From positions 52,068-116,067 of the forward strand of contig NZ_DJUW01000026.1 of NCBI RefSeq assembly GCF_002440635.1: a DNA stretch of 64,000 nucleotides. Direction: 5' to 3'. The notes under the pieces were generated by a model. That model was given only the letters and a program-made list of their open reading frames with translations. It did no database searches and had not been told where the DNA came from. Origin of the DNA: Novosphingobium sp. UBA6272 (lineage in GTDB: Bacteria > Pseudomonadota > Alphaproteobacteria > Sphingomonadales > Sphingomonadaceae). Each line of letters begins with the position of its first letter. Within the stretch, counting starts at the first letter, position 1. Shown in pieces: positions 63,514-64,000 of this stretch. The position numbers and the translations under genes are program-made.

Positions 63514-64000
63514 TTAGCCCTTGTTGCCTTCGTCGACTTCCGAGAATTCGGCGTCGACCACGTCCTCGGCCGCTTCGGCTGCGGCGCCTTCTCCGGCAGG
63601 AGAAGCCTGGGCGGCCTGCTCCTTATCGTAGATCACCTGGCCCATCTTCATGGCCTTGTCGGTGAGCGCCTGGGTCTTGGCGGTCATTTCATCGGCATCG
63701 CCGCTTTCGATCGCAGTCTTGGCCTCGGCAATCGCGGTCTCGATCTCTGCCTTCAGATCGGCATCGATCTTGTCGCCATGCTCGGCCAGCTGCTGCTCGG
63801 TCGCATGAACCAGACTGTCGGCATTGTTCTTGGCTTCCGCCGCCTCGCGCCGCTTTTTGTCCTCTTCGGCAAACTTTTCCGCGTCCTTGACCATCTGGTC
63901 GATGTCCGCATCGGAAAGCCCGCCCGAGGCCTGGATCTTGATCTGCTGCTCCTTGCCGGTGCCCTTGTCCTTGGCACTGACGTTGACGATGCCGTTGGCG
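63514..64000 (-). CDS. dnaK: Chaperone DnaK, C-terminal part
   Basis: The frame runs off the right edge. The visible 161 residues are the end of the substrate-binding domain (ANGIVNVSAKDKGTGKEQ), the helical lid (ASGGLSDADIDQMVKDAE onward) and an acidic tail EEDVVDAEF-like ending EVDEGNKG, which is typical of DnaK. dnaJ follows by 70 nt. Confidence 0.96.
   Translation of the reverse strand, partial: ANGIVNVSAKDKGTGKEQQIKIQASGGLSDADIDQMVKDAEKFAEEDKKRREAAEAKNNADSLVHATEQQLAEHGDKIDADLKAEIETAIAEAKTAIESGDADEMTAKTQALTDKAMKMGQVIYDKEQAAQASPAGEGAAAEAAEDVVDAEFSEVDEGNKG

Overview
The window is a GC-rich, gene-dense bacterial chromosome segment that reads as Alphaproteobacteria, most likely Sphingomonadales (Sphingomonas/Novosphingobium relatives). 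The main grounds are the dusB-ntrB-ntrC-ntrY-ntrX order, the fused IspDF enzyme, a double-domain Hfq followed by hflX, TrmFO, PhaR and the dnaK-dnaJ pair. There is no rRNA, CRISPR array, insertion sequence or prophage gene; one tRNA gene, tRNA-Ser(UGA), is present. Almost all of it is core housekeeping DNA. The one clearly accessory-looking block is a surface-protein cluster at about 34.3-44.6 kb.

Layout. 1-6.95 kb: EF-hand protein tail, outer-membrane beta-barrel, trmFO, YhhN-family protein, a Cys-rich Sel1-repeat exported protein with a small exported partner, a TauD-type dioxygenase, and a DUF952 protein coupled to gyrA. 6.95-16 kb: gyrA, a TPR-like exported protein, beta-carbonic anhydrase, lipA-COQ10-like pair, CinA-C, ispDF. 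15.9-25.1 kb: dusB-ntrBC-ntrYX, tandem hfq, hflX. 25-34 kb, all on the minus strand: mltB-rlpA-dac-tmk-holB-metG-tatD-MBL hydrolase-small membrane protein-mazG, joined by overlaps. 34.1-44.6 kb: tRNA-Ser with a duplicated 3' end, then five minus-strand genes for exported DUF11-type proteins ending in a 1,679-residue predicted outer-membrane protein, with a divergent PilZ gene. 44.6-52.7 kb: lpdA, a membrane protein, pdhC, universal stress protein, rnr, DUF805 protein, proS. 52.8-64 kb: an uncharacterised proline-rich membrane protein and partner, phaR, alr, MFS transporter, Fe-S scaffold-like protein, cvpA, radA, patatin-like protein, dnaJ and the end of dnaK.

How the genes fit together. LipA makes the lipoyl cofactor carried by the PdhC lipoyl domain and re-oxidised by LpdA. 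NtrBC and NtrYX form paired nitrogen/redox two-component systems downstream of the tRNA dihydrouridine synthase, as is typical in alphaproteobacteria. MltB, the RlpA-like protein, the D,D-carboxypeptidase and Alr serve peptidoglycan. MazG, TatD, HolB, Tmk, RadA and GyrA serve nucleotide and DNA metabolism.

Most interesting signals: (1) the DUF11/P-domain/outer-membrane cluster, whose products share N- and C-terminal signatures and calcium-binding-like loops and sit opposite a c-di-GMP-type PilZ gene; (2) two non-equivalent Sm domains in one Hfq chain; (3) hflX, which has no ATG/GTG/TTG start and appears to begin at CTG overlapping the hfq stop, part of a wider set of NTGA stop-start overlaps using all four first bases; (4) REP-like palindromes inside pdhC, at the lipA end and supplying the stop of the patatin gene; (5) a 20-bp duplication of the tRNA-Ser 3' end. 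All functional statements come from reading motifs; no database search was run.
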